In this document: piece by piece, positions 8,404-17,236 of the stretch
Layout: every line of letters starts with the position of its first letter
Numbering within the stretch: position 1 is the stretch's first letter
Assembly: GCA_013139345.1 (NCBI GenBank)
Contig: WTAY01000155.1
Location: forward strand, 1 to 28,425
Direction of reading: 5' to 3'
From: Methylophaga sp.
GTDB lineage: Bacteria > Pseudomonadota > Gammaproteobacteria > Nitrosococcales > Methylophagaceae
Length of the DNA stretch: 28,425 nucleotides
Notes under the pieces: generated by a model
What the model saw: the letters and a program-made list of their open reading frames with translations, nothing else
Database searches by the model: none
Told to the model about the DNA's origin: nothing
Program-made: the position numbers and the translations under genes

Positions 8404-9426
8404 ATGTCACCACCTATCAAAAAAATTCTAATTATTGGCCCATCATGGATTGGCGATATGGTGATGGCGCAATCATTATTTAAAGCATTAAAAGCCGATA
8501 ATCCTAATGCAACGATTGATGTCTTAGCCCTCGCATGGACTAAGCCCCTATTAGACCGCATGCCAGAAGTAAATAAAGCGATCACCATGCCGATCAGCCA
8601 TGGCGTATTTGGTTGGAAAATGAGAAAGCAGATTGGTCACGAATTGCGACAAGAACAGTATGACCAAGCGATTGTGTTACCAAACTCATGGAAGTCAGCA
8701 TTAATTCCTTGGTTCGCTAATATTCCAGTGAGAACAGCTTGGCGTGGTGAAATGCGTTATGGTCTGATAAATGACCTTCGCGTTTTAGATAAAGAAACAG
8801 TGCCAATGATGGTGCAGCGTTATGTGTCTCTTGCCTATCCTGCATCGCAATCAAACATCGCACCTAGTTATCCAGCGCCATTAATGATTGCTGAAGATAT
8901 AAAGGCAACATTCCAAATTTCACAAAATGCCAATCAACAGCGGCTAATATTTTGCCCAGGGGCTGAGTTTGGACCTGCCAAACAGTGGCCATCCAGTCAC
9001 TTTGCTGACTTAGCATCCACGCATTTAGAACAAGGCTGGCAGTTGCTAATTTTAGGTTCTGAAGCAGATAAAAAGATATCCGAAGAGATCATCGGATACA
9101 TTCCCTCTGAATATCAAAATTCTGTATTCAACTTATGTGGAAAAACGGCATTAAGTGACGCGATTGATTTACTTGGAACCGCTGATTTAGTTGTGTCTAA
9201 TGATTCTGGATTGATGCATATCACCGCGGCATTACAGAAAAACTTAACGGTTATTTATGGCCCAACATCACCAAGCTTCACGCCGCCGTTAGCAAGTAAT
9301 TCTCACATTGTTCAATTAGATGTAGAGTGCGGCCCCTGCTTCCAAAAATCCTGTCCTGAAGGTCATCACAAATGCATGCGTGATCTAACAAGTGATATCG
9401 TGATTGAGCGAACAAAGAAAGCCTAG
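8404..9426 (+). CDS. waaF: ADP-heptose:LPS heptosyltransferase II
   Basis: A GT9 glycosyltransferase of 340 residues from the ATG at 8404, which adds the second L-glycero-D-manno-heptose to the LPS inner core. It closely follows E. coli WaaF: ILIIGPSWIGDMVMAQSLF near the start, LDRMPEVNKAI, AIVLPNSWKSALIPW, TAWRGEMRYG, FCPGAEFGPAKQWP, and VSNDSGLMHITAAL. A longer frame opening at a TTG (8350) would lie inside the ZIP gene and add residues absent from WaaF, so I reject it. The last 45 residues carry ECGPCFQKSCPEGHHKC, a common C-terminal variant. It overlaps the convergent downstream gene by four bases. Its substrate pathway needs GmhA, encoded at 15474. Confidence 0.95.
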   Translation: MSPPIKKILIIGPSWIGDMVMAQSLFKALKADNPNATIDVLALAWTKPLLDRMPEVNKAITMPISHGVFGWKMRKQIGHELRQEQYDQAIVLPNSWKSALIPWFANIPVRTAWRGEMRYGLINDLRVLDKETVPMMVQRYVSLAYPASQSNIAPSYPAPLMIAEDIKATFQISQNANQQRLIFCPGAEFGPAKQWPSSHFADLASTHLEQGWQLLILGSEADKKISEEIIGYIPSEYQNSVFNLCGKTALSDAIDLLGTADLVVSNDSGLMHITAALQKNLTVIYGPTSPSFTPPLASNSHIVQLDVECGPCFQKSCPEGHHKCMRDLTSDIVIERTKKA

Positions 9427-10475
9427 TTAACCTTGCCAGCTGTTTTCGCGACGATTTTCTTAAAGACCTCAAATGCAGACATCTTTCTGATTTGATCATT
9501 TCGGTTATCAACCAAGCCATAACCCGGTGCAATTAATTGATGCCAATAGACTCTATCCACCTCTCCACTTTGTAGCGCAATCGTTAAATAGTCTCGCATA
9601 TACTCAGCATAGGTTTGCTCATCAATGCATTCGGTTTCACTGGTAGGCGCATAGGGCGCAGTGCCTGATAAAGGCCAATTAACTTCCGTTAAGTACAGTT
9701 TATCGCTCACTTTACGTGATAACCGCATTATATTTCTCAATACTCTAATTTTAAATTGAGTATCAAAGATCCAATATTGAGGGTTGTATGGCGAGCCTCT
9801 TCTATCCACATAAAGCAAAGCAGATAAAGCATCAAACTTTATTTTCCTGAAATTAAATAGCGCGTTTGTCGTGTAATAATATTCAAAATCAATCACACTT
9901 GGACCGATTAATTCTATCTTTGGAAAATCATTATCTCGTGCAGCTTGAACACATTGATAAAAGGCAAGATATTCGCTCATGGAAAAGAATCCCCATTTAG
10001 CTCGATTAACGGCATTACCTATTTGGAATTCATTTACGTTGTCTTTTAATGCATGAAAAATACGTTTTACATCGTGTTCTAACAGCTCATGATCTTCGAT
10101 ATGCTCACGATCTTGTAGAATGTTAATCACAATATTCTTACCGGTAAACCCCTCAATAAACGCAACATATTCATCAAGCTTCTCCATTTCCCAGAGTGGT
10201 ATTCGGATAATTAAATGTGACACGCCTAGCTCGTCCACAAGACGATACTGCTCACTGCCTTTGTCTAAATTTACGCCTAAACCAATTTCACAGTTCTTTT
10301 TATCTGTCCGCACAAAAAGATGGGCAATCATGATGACAGGGAATAGCACGAGAAAAAGTAAGAACATACTTATATACGAAAAAATATGCTTCTTCTTCTG
10401 CTGTCGTTTGTAAGCTCTATCTTTAATGATATGGGGCTGGTCTGAATAGCTATCCCAATGAAAAGGTGATTTCAT
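9423..10475 (-). CDS. Membrane-anchored TIM-barrel glycosidase-like protein of the LPS locus, probably catalytically altered
   Basis: A 350-residue protein with a basic cytoplasmic N-terminus (AYKRQQKKKH), a single membrane segment (about 31-56), and a periplasmic domain resembling clan GH-A TIM barrels. The strand-7 position has E264 in LYLTEVNWP, like a GH-A nucleophile, and a strand-8 aromatic is present in VYWHQ (309-313). The strand-4 position, where GH-A enzymes have Asn-Glu, instead reads FQIGNAVNRAKWG, with A155 replacing the acid/base Glu. I recall related proteins in other LPS core clusters with Q-A or N-A here, so this is probably a family trait rather than a fresh mutation. Substrate unknown; context suggests core polysaccharide or heptose handling. 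Confidence 0.6.
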   Translation of the reverse strand: MKSPFHWDSYSDQPHIIKDRAYKRQQKKKHIFSYISMFLLFLVLFPVIMIAHLFVRTDKKNCEIGLGVNLDKGSEQYRLVDELGVSHLIIRIPLWEMEKLDEYVAFIEGFTGKNIVINILQDREHIEDHELLEHDVKRIFHALKDNVNEFQIGNAVNRAKWGFFSMSEYLAFYQCVQAARDNDFPKIELIGPSVIDFEYYYTTNALFNFRKIKFDALSALLYVDRRGSPYNPQYWIFDTQFKIRVLRNIMRLSRKVSDKLYLTEVNWPLSGTAPYAPTSETECIDEQTYAEYMRDYLTIALQSGEVDRVYWHQLIAPGYGLVDNRNDQIRKMSAFEVFKKIVAKTAGKVN

Positions 10476-10560
10476 TATTATGTTCTTTAAATGCTTAAAA
10501 TTAAGGTGTATCTTACTCTTACTGAATTGTGGTTAGATGCAGTTTATTTTAACGGTGAAT

Positions 10561-10731
10561 TCACGTTGCAAGTGCAACAGTCTTAGTTTTAAATAACACT
10601 TCGTAAGGTGTTCTGAAGTTTAAACATTTTCGTGGTCGGTGATTTAATTTCTCAACGGCTTGATGAATTATAGCATCACTGATCTGATGAAAGTTACATC
10701 CTTTTGGAATAAAACGTCTTGCTTTAGCAGG
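10561..10731 (-). pseudogene. 3' relic of an IS30-family transposase
   Basis: Read on the minus strand this frame ends at a TGA (10563-10561) and encodes RRFIPKGCNFHQISDA, then VEKLNHRPRKCLNFRTPYEVLF. That is the unmistakable C-terminus of IS30-family transposases (FIPKG..F, LN.RPRK.L.FRTP.EV). A stop lies in frame at 10734-10732 and no other part of the transposase is present, so only about 50 codons remain. GTTGCACTTGCAACGTGAATTCA at the 3' side resembles an IS30-type end. The 305-base gap between the GT9 gene and the glycosidase-like gene holds little else. Confidence 0.82.
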
Positions 10732-10780
10732 TCAACAGAAAACTGATCGATTATTTGATAAAGAAAAAAACTACCTTCAG

Positions 10781-11719
10781 TTAACGTCTATTCTTGAGAA
10801 TATCAGCTAGCTTCGCCTCTATTTCTTGGTAAAGAGCTGAACTGTATTGATCAGGAACTTGAATATTGCTTTGTTTTGATGCATCATTGACCGTCGCCCA
10901 CCGCTTAGGACTTGCAAACTGACTTGAGCCAAAAAAAGATAAGGTATGAATATTTAATGCACCGGCCAAATGCATCGGCCCAGTTGAGGTGCTAACAAAT
11001 ACATCAACATTATTAAGTAACTGGCAAAATGAGAGTAATGAATTACTTGAGTTGATAAGCTCGGCATCAAAGTCTAAATGCTGTTCAATATACCGCTTAT
11101 TTTTATTATCATCTGGGCCGAAAGTAAATAAGATCCTTATATTATCTTTTTCACTCAATGACCGAGCTAAATTTAAATAATCATCCAAACGTAGATTGCC
11201 ATCACTACTCCCACCGGAACCAGAATGAAATGCAACCGTTCTAACCTTTGTTGCCGCCGCTAGGTCTTTAGAAAAATGAAGTAGCGGCCTTTCAAAATCA
11301 TAACTTACGTTTAGATCGATAAGAGCTAATAAATCAATATTATATTGCCATTCGGTTTTAATGGCTTCGCTACGAGCTTGCCTTACAGTGTTATTAAAAA
11401 AGGCTTGAGCAAACTTTGTGGCAGGTGAAATTCGTGTTTTTATGCGAGCTAAAAATAATACCCATGCTAAGTGAGTATCAATAAAACAGGAGATGCTGAC
11501 ATCAATATTTCTAGCCTTAATGGCCTTAACCAGCGCTCCTGTTTCTTTTGTATATAAAATCACATCATCAATGGTATCTATAGACTGTGCTAACTCATAG
11601 TTTACTCTCGACACTAACACTGTGATGCGATGATTACTCTGAGACTTTATTATTTTCAGCATTGGCAAGATGGTAATAAAATCACCAATCTTGTCATGGC
11701 GTGTAATTAATAAGTTCAT
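10781..11719 (-). CDS. GT9 heptosyltransferase-family protein (LPS core)
   Basis: A glycosyltransferase of 312 residues from the ATG at 11719. The N-terminus MNLLITRHDKIGDFITILPMLK is the GT9 acceptor-domain signature with the conserved Asp of DKIGD, and the C-terminal ADP-heptose site motif is FVSTSTGPMHLAGAL. It is more divergent than waaF and could be a WaaC-, WaaQ- or other core heptosyltransferase. The start overlaps the GT2 stop as TGATG, and a GTG one codon upstream is also possible. It is the fourth gene of the waaL-kinase-GT2-GT9 run and is followed by the IS30 scar. Confidence 0.85.
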   Translation of the reverse strand: MNLLITRHDKIGDFITILPMLKIIKSQSNHRITVLVSRVNYELAQSIDTIDDVILYTKETGALVKAIKARNIDVSISCFIDTHLAWVLFLARIKTRISPATKFAQAFFNNTVRQARSEAIKTEWQYNIDLLALIDLNVSYDFERPLLHFSKDLAAATKVRTVAFHSGSGGSSDGNLRLDDYLNLARSLSEKDNIRILFTFGPDDNKNKRYIEQHLDFDAELINSSNSLLSFCQLLNNVDVFVSTSTGPMHLAGALNIHTLSFFGSSQFASPKRWATVNDASKQSNIQVPDQYSSALYQEIEAKLADILKNRR

Positions 11720-12468
11720 CACTTCGACTCATTATTTATTTCATATAACTTAATATATTTATAAAAATTCGTAGCCATATGGGAAAAGGCAATAATTAAA
11801 CCTGGCATACCATCTAAAAAACCGCGTTTGAAAAAATAGGTTTTGATAAATGAGAAGATGCCACTAACCACAGCTTTTAAAGGTGACGAACTCTTTTTAC
11901 CCTGATTATCTACAGCATAAAGAGATGAATACTTATCTAATTTGGTAATAAAATCAGATATCGAACTGTATGAGAAATGATTCAATACCCCTCTAATTTT
12001 TACTATTTCAAGTCCGTCAGAAATAATCGTTTCATGTACCTTTTTACGTGTGAATGATGTCAACGATTTATTGTAAAGTCTAATAAGGATATCATTGCCC
12101 CAGCAATGTTTTATATGCCTTTGTTTATAAAAGTTAAACCTCGTCAGACTATAAACAGAATTATTATCTAGTGTTAGTGTTTGTAATGTTTCAGCAAGTT
12201 CTGGAGCCACAACCTCATCGGCATCTAAAGACAAAATCCAATCATTCTTGGTAAAAGATGCCGCTTTATTTTTTGTATCACCAAAGCCTAAAAACTCACC
12301 TTCTATCAAGTGGGTGTTTGAGTAGCTTTTTACAATATCTTGCGTACCATCTGTTGAACCATTATCGTACACCACCACATCACTAAAAGAGCCTAACGAG
12401 TCCAATGTGTTTTTAAGTGTGTTAGCACCATTTTTTACGATGATCGCAACAGAGATATGATTAATCAT
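11719..12468 (-). CDS. GT2 glycosyltransferase, WaaE/KdtX-like
   Basis: A 249-residue inverting glycosyltransferase of the GT-A fold. Nucleotide-sugar motifs are DNGSTDGT at 35-42 and the DxD-type LDADE at 81-85. GFGDTKNKA, RKKVHE and the C-terminal FFKRGFLDG block are characteristic of WaaE/KdtX-type enzymes, which add a beta-1,4-glucose to the first core heptose. The C-terminus has a weakly hydrophobic membrane-associating stretch. It overlaps the kinase gene by eight bases and the GT9 gene by one. The sugar donor is inferred only from family resemblance. Confidence 0.85.
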   Translation of the reverse strand: MINHISVAIIVKNGANTLKNTLDSLGSFSDVVVYDNGSTDGTQDIVKSYSNTHLIEGEFLGFGDTKNKAASFTKNDWILSLDADEVVAPELAETLQTLTLDNNSVYSLTRFNFYKQRHIKHCWGNDILIRLYNKSLTSFTRKKVHETIISDGLEIVKIRGVLNHFSYSSISDFITKLDKYSSLYAVDNQGKKSSSPLKAVVSGIFSFIKTYFFKRGFLDGMPGLIIAFSHMATNFYKYIKLYEINNESK

Positions 12469-13201
12469 TAACAGGGTGACCTTTTAATCTTTTTTTGAAA
12501 TTCTTAATATTTTTATTTCGTTGATTCGCTCGCAATCCACATTGAATAAATGCTTCTTGGTCATAAGCGGCTAATGCTGCATATTCCGACAACATCACAG
12601 TTAAATCTTCATTATTCGCCCAAAGCTTAGAAAAGTTCTTTGCTCTTTCTTTTACTGAAAGCGGTATAAACTTCATACGATTAATATCAACAATTTTAAA
12701 CTGATATTGCCCAGCATCATCACGTTTAATTAAAATATTCCCTGGTGATAAATCAAGGTGAAGAATATTGTGTTCATGTAATTGGTAGACAAAGGCAGCA
12801 AAGCGTTTGAAAATGAGAGCTCGCTCAAGAAAGTCAGGTTTTAATAATGGCCTTCTAATATCAAAATCGAATTCATAATGTTTTGCAACAAAGTAACTTG
12901 TTGAGATTAAACCATGCTGATAATTCTCAATATAGGCAATAGGTTCAGGGGTGAAATCGCCAATTTTTTCAGAAAAAAGATAAGACTTCCTCGCTTTAGA
13001 TTGTCGGAAAAAAGAGTATACGATTCGATTCAATAAATGAGGCACTTTGAATGATTTCACAATCAAACCTTCACCTTGAAAAGGAATGCGCTTTAATTGA
13101 TTGCGAGCATCGTGAATGAGAGCATCACTTTCTTGAAAATACTTTTCAATATCAGTAATTAAATTTAGGTACTTAGGATTTGAGAGTTTCTGTTTTTTCA
13201 T
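12461..13201 (-). CDS. Lipopolysaccharide core kinase (WaaP/KdkA/InaA-like)
   Basis: A 246-residue protein with a eukaryotic-like kinase fold. The catalytic loop HLDLSPGNILI (148-158, catalytic D150) and the metal-binding segment KIVDINRM (169-176, in place of DFG) are intact. Lysines near IVKSFK (48-53) may bind ATP. This matches the Kdo/LPS kinase family, which phosphorylates Kdo or core heptose. It overlaps the ligase gene by 29 bases and the GT2 gene by eight, so it is certainly part of the same operon. It may phosphorylate Kdo (KdkA role) or heptose (WaaP role); the sequence does not decide. Confidence 0.82.
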   Translation of the reverse strand: MKKQKLSNPKYLNLITDIEKYFQESDALIHDARNQLKRIPFQGEGLIVKSFKVPHLLNRIVYSFFRQSKARKSYLFSEKIGDFTPEPIAYIENYQHGLISTSYFVAKHYEFDFDIRRPLLKPDFLERALIFKRFAAFVYQLHEHNILHLDLSPGNILIKRDDAGQYQFKIVDINRMKFIPLSVKERAKNFSKLWANNEDLTVMLSEYAALAAYDQEAFIQCGLRANQRNKNIKNFKKRLKGHPVND

Positions 13202-14390
13202 GTCGTTGTTGGGCCAAAAGGATACCTACAAAAAAGATAAAGAGAACGATCGTGAATTGGGCTCGCAAAAAATTATCAATCCCCCACCCAAAGACAAAAA
13301 GAACCGTCACAATAATACGCATATTATTCACCAGAGGATCTTTGACTTTAGCTTTCCACAACAAAACAAAAATGGACACAAAGAATATAGTTCCAATTAA
13401 ACCTCCAGCTACCATAGTGACCAATAAATCACTATGGTACCCACCACTGGGAACATGTTTAATTACACTACTAGATTTTTTACTATTTCTCAGGTGTTCG
13501 GTAATATCTCCAATTCCTATACCTAATATGGGTTCTTTCTTTGCAGCACTCAAACCGACATCCCAGAACTCTAACCTCGCTCCCCAAGAGCCATGATAGG
13601 AACCTTCTTCCACAAATGTCGATAGTTCAGAGAAACCTTCTAAAATTCGGTCATGAAATATAGGAGAAAAAGTATATGCAGTAGACAAAATGCTCGCCAA
13701 TAAAAATGTACTTATGGACACACTTCTAATTTTATTCTCTATGTTCACTATTATTAATGTCATAACAATAAGAATAAAGGCAATCTGACCCGAGCGGCCT
13801 CCCGTAATAAATAAATTAGTCGTCGCACTAAGAAAAAATAGCCCATATGAAACCTTAGCCCAATTCCATCGTTTCTCTAGAATAAATTTTAATAATAACA
13901 ATGTAGAGGTTGCACAAAGAAAAAAGCTATATTCCAAGTGATTCATAAAAGGGGTGGGATCTAATGGTGAACCATGATTCATTGTCCATAATTCAAAGAA
14001 TATCCCATAAGATAAGACTTCACTGATAAACATTGCAGACAAGAATGTAGCAACCATATATGGGATAAAGTCACTTCTAAGTGATGTGATAAATACAAAC
14101 AAAACAAAGTAATACCACAACCTTTTAAAATGCATTAACCCCTCAGAAATAGACTCACTCCACAACAATGTCACCAACATATAACTGGTGAGTATTAATG
14201 CCGAAACTACAAAAGGTGTAGTCCGTAGAAGTGTAATTTTTTCTTTAAAGCCGCCCTCGGCAATCCATAACAAAAATAAAACAGATGAAGTTAGTACAAT
14301 CCCTGCACGAGATAAAGGCAAACAAAAAACAAACAAAAGAGCCCAATAATTTATTGCATTATTTATTTTCTGCTTATTTTCCTGTTTCAC
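13173..14390 (-). CDS. waaL: O-antigen ligase WaaL-like (Wzy_C family) membrane protein
   Basis: A 405-residue inner-membrane protein with around eleven or twelve hydrophobic segments. The Wzy_C signature ITGGRSGQIAF is at 195-205. A large periplasmic loop follows, with GARLEFWDVGL (conserved Arg 272), then PILGIGIGD and GGYHSDLL, where H319 corresponds to the ligase's essential His. These features separate ligases from Wzy polymerases only loosely, but the core-gene context favours a ligase joining polymer or sugar to lipid A-core. It starts with GTG, with AAGGG seven bases upstream. It is the first gene of the leftward LPS operon. Confidence 0.8.
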   Translation of the reverse strand: MKQENKQKINNAINYWALLFVFCLPLSRAGIVLTSSVLFLLWIAEGGFKEKITLLRTTPFVVSALILTSYMLVTLLWSESISEGLMHFKRLWYYFVLFVFITSLRSDFIPYMVATFLSAMFISEVLSYGIFFELWTMNHGSPLDPTPFMNHLEYSFFLCATSTLLLLKFILEKRWNWAKVSYGLFFLSATTNLFITGGRSGQIAFILIVMTLIIVNIENKIRSVSISTFLLASILSTAYTFSPIFHDRILEGFSELSTFVEEGSYHGSWGARLEFWDVGLSAAKKEPILGIGIGDITEHLRNSKKSSSVIKHVPSGGYHSDLLVTMVAGGLIGTIFFVSIFVLLWKAKVKDPLVNNMRIIVTVLFVFGWGIDNFLRAQFTIVLFIFFVGILLAQQRHEKTETLKS

Positions 14391-14452
14391 CCAACAACCC
14401 TTAAGTTCACTATTATTTCACCGAAAAGGGTAACATATTATCACTCACAATT

Positions 14453-14482
14453 TTGAAGCAATAATGACTTAAAACTGATAAT
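14453..14482 (+). promoter_or_regulatory. Candidate sigma-70 promoter for the acyltransferase gene
   Basis: TTGAAG (14453-14458), an 18-base spacer, and GATAAT (14477-14482) lie in the 126-base divergent region between waaL and the lpxL-like gene. The predicted transcript would start at about 14489, some 28 bases before the ATG. The region is AT-rich, so a chance match is possible. Confidence 0.4.
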
Positions 14483-14516
14483 ATATACGTCACTATTCCA
14501 CTCAACTTAACACTCT

Positions 14517-15434
14517 ATGTCCCCTTTTCCTTGGCATTTTTTGCACCCTCGATACTGGCTGAGTTTTATCGGTTTAGCTCTTATGTGGCTTTCTATATTT
14601 TTACCTGCCCAAGCCCTTGTCTATTTTGGCCGATTCGCTAGCATCATCATGCAGCCTATTCTCCGTAAAAAACGGTTTATAGCTCAAAGAAATCTAGAGC
14701 GATGCTTTCCAGAATTGTCATTAGAGAAACGAGATAAGCTTCTTGAGAAAAATCAACATGCGATTGGTACTATGCTGTTTGAAACGGCATTAAGTTGGTG
14801 GGCAAGCGATGCTCGCTTAGAAAAAAGAGTCACTTATTCGGGCTTAGAGCATATTGATGCCGCTTTAGAAAAAGGTAAAGGCATTATTCTTTTAACAGGG
14901 CACTTCACCAGCATGGAAATGGGCGGACGGCTCATTATGTTGAAACATCCCTGCTATGTTATGTTTCGCAAAATGAATAACCTTCTTTTTAATGCGGTGA
15001 TGTTTAAAGCCCGAACACATCATAGTGAAGGCATTGTCTTAAGAGATGATCCCAAATCAATGATTCGTGCCCTACGCAAAAATAAAATCGTATGGTATGC
15101 ACCTGATCAAGACCTTGGTCACAAAACCAACCTTTTTGCCAAATTCTTCAATATCACTGCCGCATCTGTTCCAGCAACTGCACGTTTAGCTAAAATAAGC
15201 GGAGCAGCAGTTGTTCCCTTTGTCCCTAGACGCGATAGTCGGGGGCATTACACCATCACCATCGGTAAGCCTTTTGAGAACTTCCCTAGCGGTGATGATG
15301 TTGCTGATGCACAGCGAGTTAATGATTGGCTTGAGCAGGAGATCCGACAATCACCTGAACAATATTTATGGCTCCACCGTCGATTTAAAACCCAACCCGA
15401 TGGTAATCATTTATTCTATTCAGATAAAAACTAG
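14517..15434 (+). CDS. lpxL: Lipid A lauroyl/acyltransferase (LpxL/HtrB family)
   Basis: A 305-residue inner-membrane acyltransferase that adds a secondary acyl chain to Kdo2-lipid IVA from acyl-ACP. It starts FHPRYW-like (FLHPRYWLSFIGL), with one N-terminal membrane helix (about 15-38). The HX4E catalytic box is HFTSME at 129-134, followed by VMFRKMNN, the APDQDLGHK segment (195-203) and a C-terminal YLWLHRRFK block, all typical of LpxL/LpxM/LpxP. The exact chain specificity cannot be read from sequence. It diverges from waaL, and gmhA follows 39 bases later. The ribosome site before the ATG is weak. Confidence 0.9.
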   Translation: MSPFPWHFLHPRYWLSFIGLALMWLSIFLPAQALVYFGRFASIIMQPILRKKRFIAQRNLERCFPELSLEKRDKLLEKNQHAIGTMLFETALSWWASDARLEKRVTYSGLEHIDAALEKGKGIILLTGHFTSMEMGGRLIMLKHPCYVMFRKMNNLLFNAVMFKARTHHSEGIVLRDDPKSMIRALRKNKIVWYAPDQDLGHKTNLFAKFFNITAASVPATARLAKISGAAVVPFVPRRDSRGHYTITIGKPFENFPSGDDVADAQRVNDWLEQEIRQSPEQYLWLHRRFKTQPDGNHLFYSDKN

Positions 15435-15473
15435 ATTTTTCTCAGATCACTAAGAATATAAACGAGGTAAGCC

Positions 15474-16031
15474 GTGTCATTCAAATCTACCCTTAAACGC
15501 CATCAAGATATGGTTGAAGGCTTGTATGCACTTGAGCCTCAAGTAGCAACCCTAATTGATACTGTTAGAGAATCATTGGCTTCAGGCAATAAAGTCCTCT
15601 TTTTTGGTAATGGTGGTAGTGCATCAGATGCCCAGCATTTAGCCGCAGAATTTGTTGTTCGCTATTTTAAACAACGTGCACCTCTGGCTGCGATTGCACT
15701 TACCACTGATACATCAATTATTACCGCACATGGTAATGATTATAGCTTTGACACACTCTTTGATCGCCAGGTTCAAGCACTTGCTAAACCTGGTGATGTC
15801 GCGATAGGTTTATCAACCTCTGGCAATAGCGGCAATGTTATTAATGGTCTCAAAATGGCCAAACAATCAGGCTGTATAACCATTGCATTCACAGGCGCTC
15901 ATGGTGGTCAGCTTCTTGATATCGCAGATCAGTGCATATGCATTCCAAGTGAAGAGACAGCCCGAGTACAAGAAGGTCATATCATTATTGGTCATTGGCT
16001 GTGTGAAGCTTTAGATGAACAGCACGGGTAA
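15474..16031 (+). CDS. gmhA: Sedoheptulose-7-phosphate isomerase GmhA (or DiaA-like paralogue)
   Basis: A 185-residue SIS-domain protein. GmhA converts sedoheptulose 7-phosphate to D-glycero-D-manno-heptose 7-phosphate, the first step to ADP-heptose used by WaaF. Visible motifs are FFGNGGSASDAQHLAAEF (43-60) and LSTSGNSGNV (113-122). The zinc ligands known from GmhA are all kept: H55, E59, Q166 and H174. DiaA lacks most of these, so GmhA is preferred. The start is GTG, preceded by AACGAGGTAA. It sits among LPS genes, which fits the role. Confidence 0.88.
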   Translation: MSFKSTLKRHQDMVEGLYALEPQVATLIDTVRESLASGNKVLFFGNGGSASDAQHLAAEFVVRYFKQRAPLAAIALTTDTSIITAHGNDYSFDTLFDRQVQALAKPGDVAIGLSTSGNSGNVINGLKMAKQSGCITIAFTGAHGGQLLDIADQCICIPSEETARVQEGHIIIGHWLCEALDEQHG

Positions 16032-16039
16032 CTGAGTTA

Positions 16040-17236
16040 ATGCCCAAACACATCATTACGACAGATGTTGTCATTATCGGCGCTGGAATTGCTGGATTAT
16101 GGTTACATCATCGCCTAAACAAGATGGGCTTCCATGCTTTATTATTAGAAAATAATACTATCGGCAATGCACAGACATTAAGCTCTCAAGGGATTATCCA
16201 TGGCGGTACTAAATATGCGCTGAATGGCATCCTCTCTAAAGCAACTCAAGCCATTGGTGAAATGCCTGCCCGTTGGAAAGACTGTTTAGCTGGGAAGGGT
16301 GATGTAGACTTAACATCCGTTAACGTTTTTACTGACCACCAGCTAATGTGGTCAAAAGAACAACTCTCCTCCAAAATTGTCTCCTTTTTTGCCAGCAAAG
16401 CACTCAGTAGTCGCATGCAAACAGTGGAAAAATCAGCACAGCCAGAGTTATTTCAAGATCCCAATTTCAAAGGTGCGCTTTACCGTTTAGAAGAGCCGGT
16501 TTTAGATATTCCAACCGTTCTACATGCTTTAGCTAAACCTTGGCAAGATCGTATACTTCAGATACCTGCTGATGCTGACATATCATGGCAGCAAGATAAA
16601 AATACTGTTCAGTCCATTCAAATTGGTGATGATCTTGAAATCAAAGCCCAACAGTTTGTGCTCACGGCAGGTGAAGGCAATCAAGCATTACTTGATTCAT
16701 TAGGTATTAACAAACCCACCATGCAACGCAGACCGCTACAAATGGTCATGTGTAAAGCCAAAGACAAACACAATGCACTGCCCAAACTTTATGCACATAG
16801 CCTAGGTTCAGGTTCAACGCCAATCGCAACCATTACAAGTCACTTAGACGACGATGGCAACGTTGTTTGGTATATTGGCGGCAATATTGCAGAACAAGGT
16901 GTTGGTAAATCATTCAAACAATTAACACACGAAGCAGAAGAGTTATTGCACGATATTCTGCCATGGTTTGAGCACCCAGAGCTTAAATGGGCAACCCATG
17001 CCATCAACAGAGCCGAGCCCAAGCAATCTGCCCTATCACGCCCCGATACCGCCTTTGTTGAGTCAAAAGGAAATTTGCATATCACATGGCCAACCAAACT
17101 CGCTTTAGCCCCTAATTTAGCCGATAGTGTTATCAACGCATTAACCAAACAAAACCTCATTGCACATTCGCATCCTTCACCTTCCTTGCCTCAAGCAACA
17201 ATCGGCAAAGCATTATGGGATACAGCATTCAAATGA
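16040..17236 (+). CDS. FAD-dependent oxidoreductase (DAO family)
   Basis: A 398-residue flavoprotein. It opens with the dinucleotide-binding motif VVIIGAGIAGLWL (10-22, GxGxxG at 14-19), followed by an acidic residue at the end of the second strand (LLLENN) and the DAO-family SSQGIIHGGTKY segment. The middle part holds LTAGEGNQALL, typical of the second FAD contact. It resembles GlpA/LhgO-like oxidoreductases, but the substrate is unknown. It begins nine bases after gmhA and shares ATGA with the aldo/keto reductase gene downstream, so the two redox enzymes are translationally coupled. Confidence 0.8.
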   Translation: MPKHIITTDVVIIGAGIAGLWLHHRLNKMGFHALLLENNTIGNAQTLSSQGIIHGGTKYALNGILSKATQAIGEMPARWKDCLAGKGDVDLTSVNVFTDHQLMWSKEQLSSKIVSFFASKALSSRMQTVEKSAQPELFQDPNFKGALYRLEEPVLDIPTVLHALAKPWQDRILQIPADADISWQQDKNTVQSIQIGDDLEIKAQQFVLTAGEGNQALLDSLGINKPTMQRRPLQMVMCKAKDKHNALPKLYAHSLGSGSTPIATITSHLDDDGNVVWYIGGNIAEQGVGKSFKQLTHEAEELLHDILPWFEHPELKWATHAINRAEPKQSALSRPDTAFVESKGNLHITWPTKLALAPNLADSVINALTKQNLIAHSHPSPSLPQATIGKALWDTAFK

